A stretch of DNA of 64,000 nt from Mycobacterium pinniadriaticum (GCF_026242045.1 NZ_JAPJDO010000012.1:103560-167559); one strand, 5' to 3'. Counted from the stretch's first letter, positions 46,127 to 55,026 are shown. Numbers and translations: made by a program. Notes: generated from the letters alone by a model not told the origin.

Positions 46127-46259
46127 ATTTGGACGCAAATATGGCCTGCTGGAAACGGTAACCAGCCCGTGTTGCCTCGGCGTCGATCGCCGCAAGCGCG
46201 GCTTCTGCTGACGGGCTCAGTTCATTGCGACCAAATTCGGCGGGAGCGTCAGCCAGCAT
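46127..46259 (-). CDS. Putative 5' exon of the intron-interrupted DUF4226-like gene
   Basis: A 44-codon open segment from ATG 46259 to the proposed intron 5' site at 46126. Its sequence (LADAPAEFGRNELSPSAEAA, then helical AAIDAEATRAGYRFQQAIF) looks coding. If the intron is removed, the last T joins CA and ATG of the 3' exon, giving one continuous frame (Lys-Ser-Met). The start is uncertain, and a TTG at 46328 also exists. The exon is divergent from the gene at 46335. Confidence 0.4.
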
Positions 46260-46334
46260 TCGGTTCAGCCCGCATTCGGTGTAGCGCTTATCGTAGATGT
46301 TGTGGGTTTCTTGGATCGGCAAGGTCAAGAGCTG

Positions 46335-47027
46335 ATGGCGGGGCTCGGTGTCCTCGGCGGGGACCCGGCGCCGCAGAATGGGCCTACGCTTGCTCCACCA
46401 GTTCCGTCGCTGCCCGACGGGCCCGGTGGGTTATTGCCGCCGGCTGAGCCCTATCAGCCTCCCCCGGCTGTGACACCACCTGGTGGCGGGCCGATGCCGC
46501 GCAGCACGCTGGACAATCTGCACGGTACGAACGATGCCCCGTATCCCATGCCGATCGTGCAGGACCCCAATGCGTTGGGGCCGTGGGATTGGATCGAGAT
46601 CGCCCCGGGGATCTGGATGCCGCCCGGTGGTGCGACTCAAGAGCACTCCCCGCCCTGGCAGACCATGCCAATGGGCTGGTCTGGCGCCGGGGCCGACGAC
46701 GCGCAAGCCGCCCACGCCGTACTGGCGCAGGTGAGCCGCAGCCGCGGTTCGTCTGACGAGGCGTTCGCCCAAGCGATCTTGGCCGCCAAGCAGGCCGCAC
46801 GCGACAGCCAGGAGCGGCTGCAACAGATCCACGCTGAGGTTCAGTCCGGCGTACGGACATTGCAACCGTCGATGAATACGCCAGCGGGCCGACAGCAGAT
46901 GGCCGATTTTCTGCAGAGCAAGGCCACTGAGGCGCGCGAGGTGATCCAGACCGCCCAGGATGCCTCCGCGCGAGCGGCCTCCGCGATGGGTTCGGCCGGG
47001 CAGGGTTACGGCAGCATCGCGCTGTAG
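46335..47027 (+). CDS. DUF4226-like protein, second copy
   Basis: A 230-residue protein on the opposite strand from the ESX operon. It has a Pro/Gly-rich N-terminal half with a Trp-rich patch (WDWIEIAPGIWMPPGG), then a helical domain that matches the protein at 42492-44090 (ILAAKQAARDSQERLQQIHA, NTPAGRQQMADFLQSK). ATG 46335 is preceded by CAAGAGCTG. A GTG at 46302 is an alternative start. Divergent from the intron-split gene, so the two paralogues may share a regulatory region of about 75 bases. The helical domain is typical of proteins coded near mycobacterial ESX-1-type loci. Function unknown. Confidence 0.65.
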   Translation: MAGLGVLGGDPAPQNGPTLAPPVPSLPDGPGGLLPPAEPYQPPPAVTPPGGGPMPRSTLDNLHGTNDAPYPMPIVQDPNALGPWDWIEIAPGIWMPPGGATQEHSPPWQTMPMGWSGAGADDAQAAHAVLAQVSRSRGSSDEAFAQAILAAKQAARDSQERLQQIHAEVQSGVRTLQPSMNTPAGRQQMADFLQSKATEAREVIQTAQDASARAASAMGSAGQGYGSIAL

Positions 47028-47032
47028 CGGGG

Positions 47033-47562
47033 CTAGTTCTCGCCGGCGAGATGCCAGTGCAGGGTGCCGTCGTCGGTGGCATGCAGTCTCCATTCGGAGC
47101 TGCCACTGGATTGCAGTGTGGCGGTGAGGTTGTCGGCAACCGTAGGTGTCATCACCGGTTCAGCGAGGATCCCGCGCCGACCAAACGTGATCAGGTCCGG
47201 GGTGAGCGTTGCTTCGACGTCGACGCGTGGCCGGGACCCGAGCCTGGTGAGATCGCCAACGCTCTGGCGATAGCGGCATCTAAGTTGGGGTCGGCGGCGG
47301 CGATCGCGATGCGCGGGTCGGTGCGCGCGGTAGCGATCAGATCCGCCCACGTGATCGACGGTTGAAGTACTGCGCGCACGGTGCCATCACATGCAGCATC
47401 GAGCAAGCGGAATACCCACGCGGACAGTCGATTCAGCCGAGCTTCAGAAGCACGGTGCCGCCGCAGCGTGGGTGGGAACGCAATCACAGTGGCCAACGAT
47501 GACACGTCGCCGCAGCTACTAGTCGACCGGCAGCCAGCGAGTCGGTCGGCGTGCTCGTGCAT
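47033..47562 (-). pseudogene. Frameshifted hypothetical gene downstream of the ESX locus
   Basis: Two overlapping frames seem to be halves of one gene. The upstream frame (start 47562) codes a helical protein to about 47255 (ARTDPRIAIAAADPNLDAAI), and the downstream frame codes on from about 47265 (GDLTRLGSRPRVDVEATLTP) to a stop at 47033, with a conserved-looking beta-type tail ending in LHATDDGTLHWHLAGEN. Each half has coding-like sequence only in its own frame. The join would give about 175 residues. A sequencing error is an alternative. No family is recognised. Confidence 0.5.
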
Positions 47563-47641
47563 GGCTAGACGTTAGGGCGCGCATGCGGCCGCGGGCGCTT
47601 ACAGGTAGCGTCACATTTGGCAAACCACGAAACGGGGTCGT

Positions 47642-50600
47642 TTATAGGTCGTGTTCGTGGCCTGGGGTGACGTCGTCGAGGTCGCGGTAGTAGTCGCCGA
47701 TCGCCATGCGCTCGCGGGCTTGGATCATGCGGCGCAGGACATCGGCGCTGGTGCAGCCGCTCTCCTCCAGGACTGCTGGACTCGGGTTGAGCAGCAGACT
47801 CCATCCAGGCTTACGGCCGCGCATCTTCATGCGCTCCTCGGCGGCACAGGCTTTCTGTTTGGCTTCGGGGCTCTCGGCGGCCAACCGCAGTTCGAGGGTG
47901 AGTGCGGACAGCTCGGCTCTCTTGGCGTCGAGCGCATCGGAGTGTTCGAACGGTGCCGGCGGGTTGGCGAGCAAGTCGTCAAGCTGCGCCTGGTCGTGTT
48001 CAAGCTCTGCGGTCAGGGATTTCTGGTGGGCGAGCAGCCCGCTGTAGAGGTTCTCGACGCGGCGTATGAGACCACGCGCTTTGGCGGCACCGGGCTCGCC
48101 TGCGGTCGCGGTGGCGAGCAATTCATCGGCCTTGATGTCGGTGGTGCGCGACGGCACGGCCAGGCGAACGATGAGAGTGTCGTGCATCAGTGAGCGTGAG
48201 GCCAGGACCTCCACGCCGTTGATGGCCACGCCGAGCGGGTCCCACTGGGCGGCGCCGCGGTCCTTGCCCCGGTGATAGCCGGCGCGGCAAGCCGCCGCAA
48301 GAGCAGCGGCGGTGTCCGCACGGTCGGGGTGGGTCCTGCCATCGACGGTGATGCGCGCCGGGGACTCCGAAGCGCTGTGGCGGGCCGCCTGTTCGGCGAT
48401 CGGCGCGAGCCGGTCGAGTGCGGCGCGCTGGGCGGGGATGGCACGTTCGAATTGGTTGACTCGCCAGTCGCGTTGGCGGATACCTTCGTTGTGGGCGCGC
48501 TCCAGGGCGGAGAGTCGTTTGACCTCGTCTTCGAGTTCGACCTGCTTGACGTAGCGTGGGTCGCCGGTGGCGATCGCTTTGGTTTCAGCGGCGGCCGATC
48601 CAATGTCTCCCCCACTGAGGTCTTCGATTTCGTTGTCGATGACTTCGTTACGGCGCATCTGCTCGATGAACAACGCCTTGGCTTGCACCTTCTGCCACAT
48701 CACGGTGTCGTAGGTGCCTTCGGTGACATAGTTGACGATGTCGACGATGTCGTTCTGGTTGCCTTGCCGCAGGATCCGACCCTCGCGTTGCTCCAAATCC
48801 GCTGGACGCCACGGTACGTCGACATGGTGCAGCGCCCGCAGCCGACTTTGCACGTTCGTGCCGGTGCCCATCTTCTCCGTCGACCCGATCAGCACTGCGA
48901 CCTCGCCACGATTGCACTGGGCGAACAGGGCTTTCAGTTCGGCCGGCTTGCGTGCCTCGTGGACGAACCGAACCGCCTCGGCGGACATTCCTCGTTCGAT
49001 GAGTTCATCCTTGATGGCCTGGTAAATGGTGAACTGGCCGGGCTTCTTCGACGGAGTGCCGCGATCGCAGAACACGATCTGCAGTGGGCCGGTGCGTGCC
49101 AACGGCGCTCCGGTGTCGCGGTCCTGGTACACCCGATCGGCCAGCGGCGTGTGAATCCGCATAATGTCTTCGGCGACGGCAGCAGCCCGGCTGTGCGTGG
49201 GCTTGGCCAGGTGTGCCAGCCGTGGGTCCAGGGAGGCGTTGCGGCCGTCGCTGCTGATCTTGAGGACGTTGTCACGATCGGGCCGTCGCGCGTCAAAGTG
49301 GTCGGCCCGATAGCCGAGATCGGCAATGAAATCTGTGACCTCCACGTCTGGCTGCAAGCTAATGATCCGTCGTTGCCCGGTCGCGAGCTCCGGCAGCGCG
49401 ACCGGCACCTGGTCGCGTGTGACGACGTCGGAGTAGGCCGATGAAAGTGCCAGCAGTTCAGGGAGATTAGTGAACTTTCCCACCCGCGTTACTGGGCGCA
49501 GCCGGGTACCGGTGGAGTTGACTTCGACGGTGGTCACGGTGGCGGTGAATGCCGCGCCCCAGTCCCCCAGGTCCTCGACGCCGGCGGCGCGCAGCAGGTC
49601 GGGCCGCAGGTAGCTTTGCATCACCCACAATTCGCCCAGCGAGTTGGCGATCGGTGTTCCGGTGGCGAAGGTGGCCACCCGCTCGATGACCTTGCCGGCG
49701 GGGATTCCGGCGGCTAGTGCCTCGTCACGGCGGCGCTGACGCAGGATTCTCAGTTTTAGGGTGAGGTCCTCGGCGCGTTGGGAGGAGTTCGGGCAGGACA
49801 GTTCTTCGATGTTGCAGATCCGCGCCTTGTTCTTGTACATATGGGCTTCGTCGATGAAAAGGTAGTCGCAGCCACTATTTTCGAAGCTGAGACCCTGGTC
49901 TTTGCGGGCCTGATCGGTGAGCCGCTCCAACCGTTCGTGGGCGCTTTTGACGGCGAGCTCGATGCGTTTCTTGGTGCGGTCGGATTCTGCGGTTTCCAGC
50001 TGGGCGCGCAGCTCGGCGAGTTGTTCTTCGATGTAGTCGACTCGGGCGGCGTTGTCGACACCGATGGCGGTGAACGCCGATTGCGGCACGATGACCAGGT
50101 CCCATTCGCTGGCCGCGGATTGAGCGATGAAGCGGCGTCGCCCCTCGGCGGTGGTGGCCGACGACCCGAGAAGCACTTTCGCCGCCGGATACCATTGGCC
50201 CGATTCGCGCCCGACTTGCTCGACGATGTGGTTGGGCACGACGATCCACGGTTGGCGCACCACGCCGAGTCGACGCAGCTCCATCGCGGCCATGAGCATG
50301 GTGCCGGTCTTGCCCGCCCCGACGACGTGGTCGAGCAGCGTGGAGGGTTCAGCGACGATGCGGGCGACAGCGTTGCGCTGGTAGAAGTGCGGGGTGAAAT
50401 GATCCGACAGACCGGGTAGGCGCAGTTTGGAGCCGTCGTAGCGTGGTGCGCGCAGTGAGTTGAAGCGGCGGTTGTACTCGGCAACCAGAATCTCGTTGCG
50501 GGCGGGATCGTTGAAGATCCATTTCTGGAATTCTTGGGTGATCTTCTCGCATTTGGCTTGCGCGGCGAACGTGGCCTGCACATCGAGCACGCCTTCGTCG

Positions 50601-53600
50601 GTGTTGAGGACGATGCTGCGGGAATTACATACGGCGTCAAGAAGACTGATGGCGTCGCAGCGCTCGCGGTTCAGCCCCCAGGTTTCGGTCATGAGCCGCC
50701 CGTAGCGCTTGTGCTTAGGGACCTCGACGGTCCAGCGTCCACCGAGATGCTCGGCGGTGACCTCGGTGACATCGAAGGTTTCCCGGGCGAACTGCGCGAT
50801 GAAACGCGCGTCGATCCACGGTGCGCCGGGGCGGGCTTTGATTACCTGCGCGGTGCGGTCGGCCGGGACGACCTCGCGCAGCGCATCGGCGTAGGCCTGG
50901 TAGGCGGGGTTGTGCTCGGCGGCCAGTGCGGCCTGGGTGTACTTCTCGCGGACGTTGCCCGACAACGCGGTGGTGGCCGGTATCAGTTCGTCGGGATCAT
51001 CGAGGCTCGGATAGACCAGGCCGTCGATGAATGCGCGCGCATCGGTGACGGGAACCTCGAGAAGTGCTGCGATGTACTCGATGTCGACACGCAGGTTGCG
51101 GTCCAGGCTCATCGCGAGCGCATCTCCTGGGCTGTCGGCGGTCCGCCGCTCGCGGGCGGGGGTGAGCAGGTCGGTGGAGAAGATGGGTGCTTTGCGGGCT
51201 TGGCCAGTGTCTTCGTCGAAGATTTCCAGCGCCGACACGACCGCCCATCCGGGATCGTGGCGCATGCCGCCATCGAGGTGTGCCCGCTTCTTGTACGGAG
51301 CGGGGGCTTCCCATGCGGCGGTGTCCCACTGTTCGGCGAGCCCGTCGGGGATCGGGCCAGGGTAGGGTGCGCCGGGATGACCTTCCTTGTCCCGCCACCG
51401 GGTTTCGGCCGCCGCGACCCTTTCGTCGTGGCGGTCCTGGGTGATCTCGTTGGGGTGGATCCAGGTGAAGCGGTTGACGGGTCCGTGGCGGCGGACGTAG
51501 TTGTCGTAGAGGGTGTTGAGGTGCCCGCGCAACTGGTCACGCTCAGCCGGTGGCCGGCCGTCGCGTTGTGAGGTGATCAGACTGGTGGCGACATCGCGCA
51601 GGGCGATGAGTTCGCGGGTTTCAGCCAGCCGCGTCTTCGGGGTGGGATTGGGCTCCCAGCGGTGACCGGACCAGCATTCGATGCCTTTGGTGTCGGGGTT
51701 GTAGCGCAGCGTGTACAGCGGGGTGTCGGTGCCGCGGTGAGCCACGGTGATCAGGCCGGGGTCGAAGGTGTCGGGTGAGACGACGGTCAGCGACTCTGTG
51801 GTGGCGCTCAGGCCGTGCCCGCGCGCCACGGCAAGGTCGATGATGTCGGTGAGTCGGCGCGCCAGCTGCTCGGCCAGCTCGTCACCGATGTCGCCGTCGA
51901 CGGCCAGCGTGGGTGATCCGTTGAGACCGTGGCCGAGGGTCATGGTGCCGAGCACGTGGTGTGGGTGCGCGGCGTAGTAGCTGTTGACCAGAATCTCGGT
52001 CGGCTCGCCGTCCTCGTCGAGGAACCCCGAGGTGGTGTTCACCCACTCCGGGGTGTGCTCGGGCGCACGCTGGTCGGGTTCGCGGCGGCGCAGGATGAGC
52101 AGATCGGTGACAACGTCGGTGCCGGCGACGCGGGCGAACGCCTTGGAGGGCAACCGGATTGCCCCAACGAGGTCAGCGTGTTCGGCGATGGCGCGCCGGG
52201 CGGCGGGTTTAGCGGAGTCCAGCGTGTAGCGGCTGGTGAGCACGGCGACGTATCCGCCTGGTGCGGTGAGCGCCAGTGATTTGCAGATGAAGTGGTTGTG
52301 CACACTGAACCGTTGGGGGTTGTGGCTGGGATCGGCGATCACGTACCGGCCGAACGGCACGTTGCCGACGGTGAGCGCGAAACTGTTCTCCGGGATCCGG
52401 GTGGCTTCGAATCCCTGGTTGCGGATCTGCGCCGAGGGGTACAGGTGCGCGGCGACCGCAGCGGTGATCGCATCGTTTTCCACACCGATCATGACCGCAT
52501 CGTCGGGGGCATGCCCGATGAATGTGCCGCTGCCGCACCCTGGTTCGAGAACCCGGCCTCCGGTGAATCCGGCGCGGCGCATGGCTTGCCAGATGACGGC
52601 GGCCACTGCGGGGTCGGTGTAGTGCGCGTTGAGGACCGACGCTTCGGCCTGCCGGTACTGCTCCACCGTGAGCAGGTCCCGCAGCTGTTGGCGTTCGCTG
52701 GTGAAGGTGTCGTTGCGCGGATCGAGGACCTCGGGTACCGCGCCCCAGCCTGACCACGCGGCGAGCACGGCCTGCTCGTCGACGGTGGCGGGACGGCCGG
52801 CCTCGCGCAGCGCGTCGAGCAGTTTGATCGTCGCGATGTTCGCCCGCACCCGGGCTTTGGCACCTGAGGGCACCAGTGTGTGGGTGCTGGCAGGAAAGTC
52901 GGTGGCGGTGCGAAATGCCGCCGGCGCCCGCGGCTCCTCCTCCACGACCTCCTGTGGTGCGTCGGCGCTCGGGGCGGGTGGTGTTGGCGCAGCGGTGATC
53001 TCGGGTGTGGCTTTTGTTGGCGGCGGAAGAGGCTGGCCGCCGGGGTCGACGCTGCGCGGGTCGGTCGGCTGATCGGCGGGCTCGTCGAACAGCGACGCCT
53101 GCGGGGTTACCGCTCGGGTAGGCCGTCGTGGCGCAGGTCGCTGTACACCAGCGCTGCCAGTTCCTCGGTCAGCGGGTCCTCGCGATGTGCCGGCAGCCCC
53201 AGGTGATCCTCCGCGCGGGCCGCCAGGAGGTAGCCGGCCTTGATCCGGAACACCGCCGAGAAGTCCGGGTCTGGCCATATCTGGGCGACCAGGTCTTCGA
53301 TCTGATCGCTGGGGTCGCTGCGGTACTGCGTGCGGGTCCAGCGCTGATCCCACGGCACCTGATTGCGATCCAGGCTCGCCGGTGTCGCGGTGGTCTCGTT
53401 CGGCGGATCCTGCGGCTCCGGGATCAGCTCGTAGAGCTGCTCGCTGAGCACGATCTCCTTGGCCGAGGCCATCGCCGTGTTGAGCAGTCCCACCTTGGTC
53501 AGGTAGTCCGGGTGCGCCCCGGTCCGCTGCGTCCACTCGGTCACCGACTGGGCGCCCATCTGGTCGGCCAGCTCCGCGATCTGTTGGCTGATCCTGGCTG

Positions 53601-53779
53601 CCTCGTCCTCGAGGAACGTCGCCGACTGCTTCGGTGTCCATTCCGGTGGCAGCGCCAGGTGCTGGCTGTACACGTCCTGAACGATCTGACGTATCTCCGG
53701 ACTGCTCACCGCTGCCTTCCCCGTCGAGGATGCTGAACAGATCCGGCTGGTCGCGATCTGTGTTGCGCCTGCGGGCCAT
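47642..53779 (-). CDS. Very large DNA methylase/SNF2-type helicase protein
   Basis: A plasmid-core protein combining an N6-adenine methylase-like domain and a DEAD/SNF2 helicase. Motifs: EPGCGSG (AdoMet site, about 52525-52545) and GNVPFGR in place of NPPF (about 52351-52371), then Walker A GAGKT (about 50308-50322), DEAH (about 49849-49860) and the helicase VI motif QREGRILRQG (about 48762-48791), with a long coiled-coil tail. Similar proteins in phages and integrative elements protect incoming DNA from restriction. The start is unresolved. ATG 53779 has a good ribosome site (GAGAGG), but the segment 53107-53709 is coding in another frame, so the certain part begins near 53100. Confidence 0.75.
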   Translation of the reverse strand: MARRRNTDRDQPDLFSILDGEGSGEQSGDTSDRSGRVQPAPGAATGMDTEAVGDVPRGRGSQDQPTDRGAGRPDGRPVGDRVDAADRGAPGLPDQGGTAQHGDGLGQGDRAQRAALRADPGAAGSAERDHRDTGEPGSQSGAVGSALDPHAVPQRPQRSDRRPGRPDMARPGLLGGVPDQGRLPPGGPRGGSPGAAGTSRGPADRGTGSAGVQRPAPRRPTRAVTPQASLFDEPADQPTDPRSVDPGGQPLPPPTKATPEITAAPTPPAPSADAPQEVVEEEPRAPAAFRTATDFPASTHTLVPSGAKARVRANIATIKLLDALREAGRPATVDEQAVLAAWSGWGAVPEVLDPRNDTFTSERQQLRDLLTVEQYRQAEASVLNAHYTDPAVAAVIWQAMRRAGFTGGRVLEPGCGSGTFIGHAPDDAVMIGVENDAITAAVAAHLYPSAQIRNQGFEATRIPENSFALTVGNVPFGRYVIADPSHNPQRFSVHNHFICKSLALTAPGGYVAVLTSRYTLDSAKPAARRAIAEHADLVGAIRLPSKAFARVAGTDVVTDLLILRRREPDQRAPEHTPEWVNTTSGFLDEDGEPTEILVNSYYAAHPHHVLGTMTLGHGLNGSPTLAVDGDIGDELAEQLARRLTDIIDLAVARGHGLSATTESLTVVSPDTFDPGLITVAHRGTDTPLYTLRYNPDTKGIECWSGHRWEPNPTPKTRLAETRELIALRDVATSLITSQRDGRPPAERDQLRGHLNTLYDNYVRRHGPVNRFTWIHPNEITQDRHDERVAAAETRWRDKEGHPGAPYPGPIPDGLAEQWDTAAWEAPAPYKKRAHLDGGMRHDPGWAVVSALEIFDEDTGQARKAPIFSTDLLTPARERRTADSPGDALAMSLDRNLRVDIEYIAALLEVPVTDARAFIDGLVYPSLDDPDELIPATTALSGNVREKYTQAALAAEHNPAYQAYADALREVVPADRTAQVIKARPGAPWIDARFIAQFARETFDVTEVTAEHLGGRWTVEVPKHKRYGRLMTETWGLNRERCDAISLLDAVCNSRSIVLNTDEGVLDVQATFAAQAKCEKITQEFQKWIFNDPARNEILVAEYNRRFNSLRAPRYDGSKLRLPGLSDHFTPHFYQRNAVARIVAEPSTLLDHVVGAGKTGTMLMAAMELRRLGVVRQPWIVVPNHIVEQVGRESGQWYPAAKVLLGSSATTAEGRRRFIAQSAASEWDLVIVPQSAFTAIGVDNAARVDYIEEQLAELRAQLETAESDRTKKRIELAVKSAHERLERLTDQARKDQGLSFENSGCDYLFIDEAHMYKNKARICNIEELSCPNSSQRAEDLTLKLRILRQRRRDEALAAGIPAGKVIERVATFATGTPIANSLGELWVMQSYLRPDLLRAAGVEDLGDWGAAFTATVTTVEVNSTGTRLRPVTRVGKFTNLPELLALSSAYSDVVTRDQVPVALPELATGQRRIISLQPDVEVTDFIADLGYRADHFDARRPDRDNVLKISSDGRNASLDPRLAHLAKPTHSRAAAVAEDIMRIHTPLADRVYQDRDTGAPLARTGPLQIVFCDRGTPSKKPGQFTIYQAIKDELIERGMSAEAVRFVHEARKPAELKALFAQCNRGEVAVLIGSTEKMGTGTNVQSRLRALHHVDVPWRPADLEQREGRILRQGNQNDIVDIVNYVTEGTYDTVMWQKVQAKALFIEQMRRNEVIDNEIEDLSGGDIGSAAAETKAIATGDPRYVKQVELEDEVKRLSALERAHNEGIRQRDWRVNQFERAIPAQRAALDRLAPIAEQAARHSASESPARITVDGRTHPDRADTAAALAAACRAGYHRGKDRGAAQWDPLGVAINGVEVLASRSLMHDTLIVRLAVPSRTTDIKADELLATATAGEPGAAKARGLIRRVENLYSGLLAHQKSLTAELEHDQAQLDDLLANPPAPFEHSDALDAKRAELSALTLELRLAAESPEAKQKACAAEERMKMRGRKPGWSLLLNPSPAVLEESGCTSADVLRRMIQARERMAIGDYYRDLDDVTPGHEHDL

Positions 53780-53916
53780 ATTGTCCTCTCCGGGGTGGTG
53801 GTGTCGGGGTCTGGGTAGCCGAGGGTGCGGCAGAAGGTCCGCCAGCGGCGATCGGCGAGGGCTCGGTATTCGTCTGGGGTGATGGCCGATTCGTACTCGG
53901 ACGCGGGTGTGGTCAT
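53107..53916 (-). CDS. Hypothetical protein, composite of two coding segments
   Basis: A frame of 269 residues. The first 42 residues (ending about TTTPERT) and the part after residue 70 (SSPEIRQIVQDVYSQHLALP) have coding-like codon use, but the stretch between looks non-coding. In that stretch another frame has a good start (ATG 53779) and coding-like sequence (QPDLFSILDGE). The second part may be read alone from GTG 53709 (with GAAGG upstream). The helical C-terminal part (FLEDEAARISQQIAELADQM) has no known family. The stop TAA (53107) is immediately followed by helicase-frame coding sequence. Confidence 0.45.
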   Translation of the reverse strand: MTTPASEYESAITPDEYRALADRRWRTFCRTLGYPDPDTTTPERTIWPAGATQIATSRICSASSTGKAAVSSPEIRQIVQDVYSQHLALPPEWTPKQSATFLEDEAARISQQIAELADQMGAQSVTEWTQRTGAHPDYLTKVGLLNTAMASAKEIVLSEQLYELIPEPQDPPNETTATPASLDRNQVPWDQRWTRTQYRSDPSDQIEDLVAQIWPDPDFSAVFRIKAGYLLAARAEDHLGLPAHREDPLTEELAALVYSDLRHDGLPER

Positions 53917-53918
53917 CG

Positions 53919-54206
53919 CTAATGCCCGTCGTCGTCGTTGGTGGTGCTCGCGCGCCGCGTGGTCGGGGCGTCGGCGCCGGACCGAGCGTGTCGGCTACCA
54001 CCAGTGGGGTGTTGGGCGCAGCAGTGCTGGCCCCCTCCGCTGGGGCGGCGAGCGGTGCTGCCGGGGCGCATCCGCAGGAACCGGCTTGGTCGAGTGCGTC
54101 GAGGACAGCTTGCGGCGGCGTGCGTGGTGCGGTTGATGGCGTCGGTGACCGTGCGCGCCTCTTCGTCCGCGTCGCGGGGCATGGCGAGGCTTAGTGACGT
54201 GTTCAT
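53919..54206 (-). CDS. Small hypothetical protein in methylase-helicase operon
   Basis: A 95-residue frame whose ATG (54206) overlaps the stop of the upstream gene (ATGA) and whose stop (53919) is 2 bases from the next start (53916), so the spacing fits an operon. The first 30 residues look helical and acidic. The rest is basic and rich in Arg, Ser, Thr and Pro, with His and Cys, and resembles a low-complexity tail. No motif is recognised. Confidence 0.4.
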   Translation of the reverse strand: MNTSLSLAMPRDADEEARTVTDAINRTTHAAASCPRRTRPSRFLRMRPGSTARRPSGGGQHCCAQHPTGGSRHARSGADAPTTRRASTTNDDDGH

Positions 54207-54532
54207 GCGTCTTGGACTGCATCCAGAAGTGCGTTGGGCGCGTGATCGGCGCCGGCATCGGGGTAGTGCCAATAGGCGCCGCGGGAGTCGGCTTTGGCGA
54301 GGTGTTGGTTCAGCTGCCTCTGCGCAGCGGCTTGCGCGGTGCTGTTCGCATTGCGGTGGTGCGCGCGGGCGGTGTGGACTAGGTGGTGCAGGACGCACAG
54401 TTGGGGGTAGACGGCGATGGCGGTAATACGCCCGGCGACCTGCTGGGTTGTCAGTGGTTGCTCGGCGTCACGAAGGTTGTCCAGCAATTGATTACGTAAG
54501 GCCACGGTCGTCGATGACGGGGCGCGGGTCAT
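54203..54532 (-). CDS. Small winged-helix-like protein
   Basis: A 109-residue protein with a helix-turn-helix-like N-terminal half (LRDAEQPLTTQQVAGRI, then a strand and wing) and a basic helix (QAAAQRQLNQHLAKADSRG). Similar small proteins in actinobacterial plasmids are predicted DNA-binding proteins. Overlaps both neighbours by ATGA, so it is translationally coupled in the WhiB-methylase-helicase operon. Confidence 0.5.
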   Translation of the reverse strand: MTRAPSSTTVALRNQLLDNLRDAEQPLTTQQVAGRITAIAVYPQLCVLHHLVHTARAHHRNANSTAQAAAQRQLNQHLAKADSRGAYWHYPDAGADHAPNALLDAVQDA

Positions 54533-55026
54533 GACGACTGTTCTTCATCGTGTTCGCCGCAGCCGCCGACGGTGATGTCGCGCCAGGGAATGAATCGTTC
54601 TGGTTGCCGGGAGGCGCATGGACACCAGAATCCCCACTCGCGGATGTGGGGTCCGGTGACAATGATTGTGAGGCAAGGAGTTTCGTGTCCCTGGATGTCG
54701 TGGGGCAGGCACACGCGGTGGCGGTGGGTTGCGCGGCGCACCCCGATGTTCCCGCGGCGGCGCACGGTGGCTCCGGTGGCGGTGATTTCGGTGTAGCGGC
54801 CGTGCAGGATCATCGACGCGAACCACCACGGGTGGTCGTGCAGCCCGACTGGGTCGTCGGAGGCCACGAAGCGGTGCAGGTAGATGTTGAGCCAGCGGTT
54901 TCTGGGCACCAGGTACCAGCGCTGCAGGTAGGGATGCTGCGAGTTGTTAATAATCTGGTGTGGTTGGCGGCTCAGCAGCATGTCAAGCCATCGGCCGGTT
55001 CGAGGGTGGGAGACGGTTGCGCTCAT
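54529..55026 (-). CDS. Cupin-like protein (cysteine dioxygenase-type fold)
   Basis: A 165-residue protein with a beta-barrel pattern and a cluster of conserved-looking metal ligands: VGLHDHPWWFASMILHGRY (two His in HDHP) and a later His region RRATHRHRV. The GLHDHPW motif occurs in small phage and plasmid proteins of the cupin superfamily. The substrate is unknown. ATG 55026 overlaps the stop of the upstream gene by ATGA. The open frame to 55107 is not needed. It is part of the operon. Confidence 0.55.
   Translation of the reverse strand: MSATVSHPRTGRWLDMLLSRQPHQIINNSQHPYLQRWYLVPRNRWLNIYLHRFVASDDPVGLHDHPWWFASMILHGRYTEITATGATVRRRGNIGVRRATHRHRVCLPHDIQGHETPCLTIIVTGPHIREWGFWCPCASRQPERFIPWRDITVGGCGEHDEEQSS

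Noticed and set aside
53780..54001. Extension of the methylase-helicase frame to 54001
   Set aside because: It overlaps well-coded genes in other frames and has low-complexity Arg/Pro/His content; the frame is open only because of GC bias.
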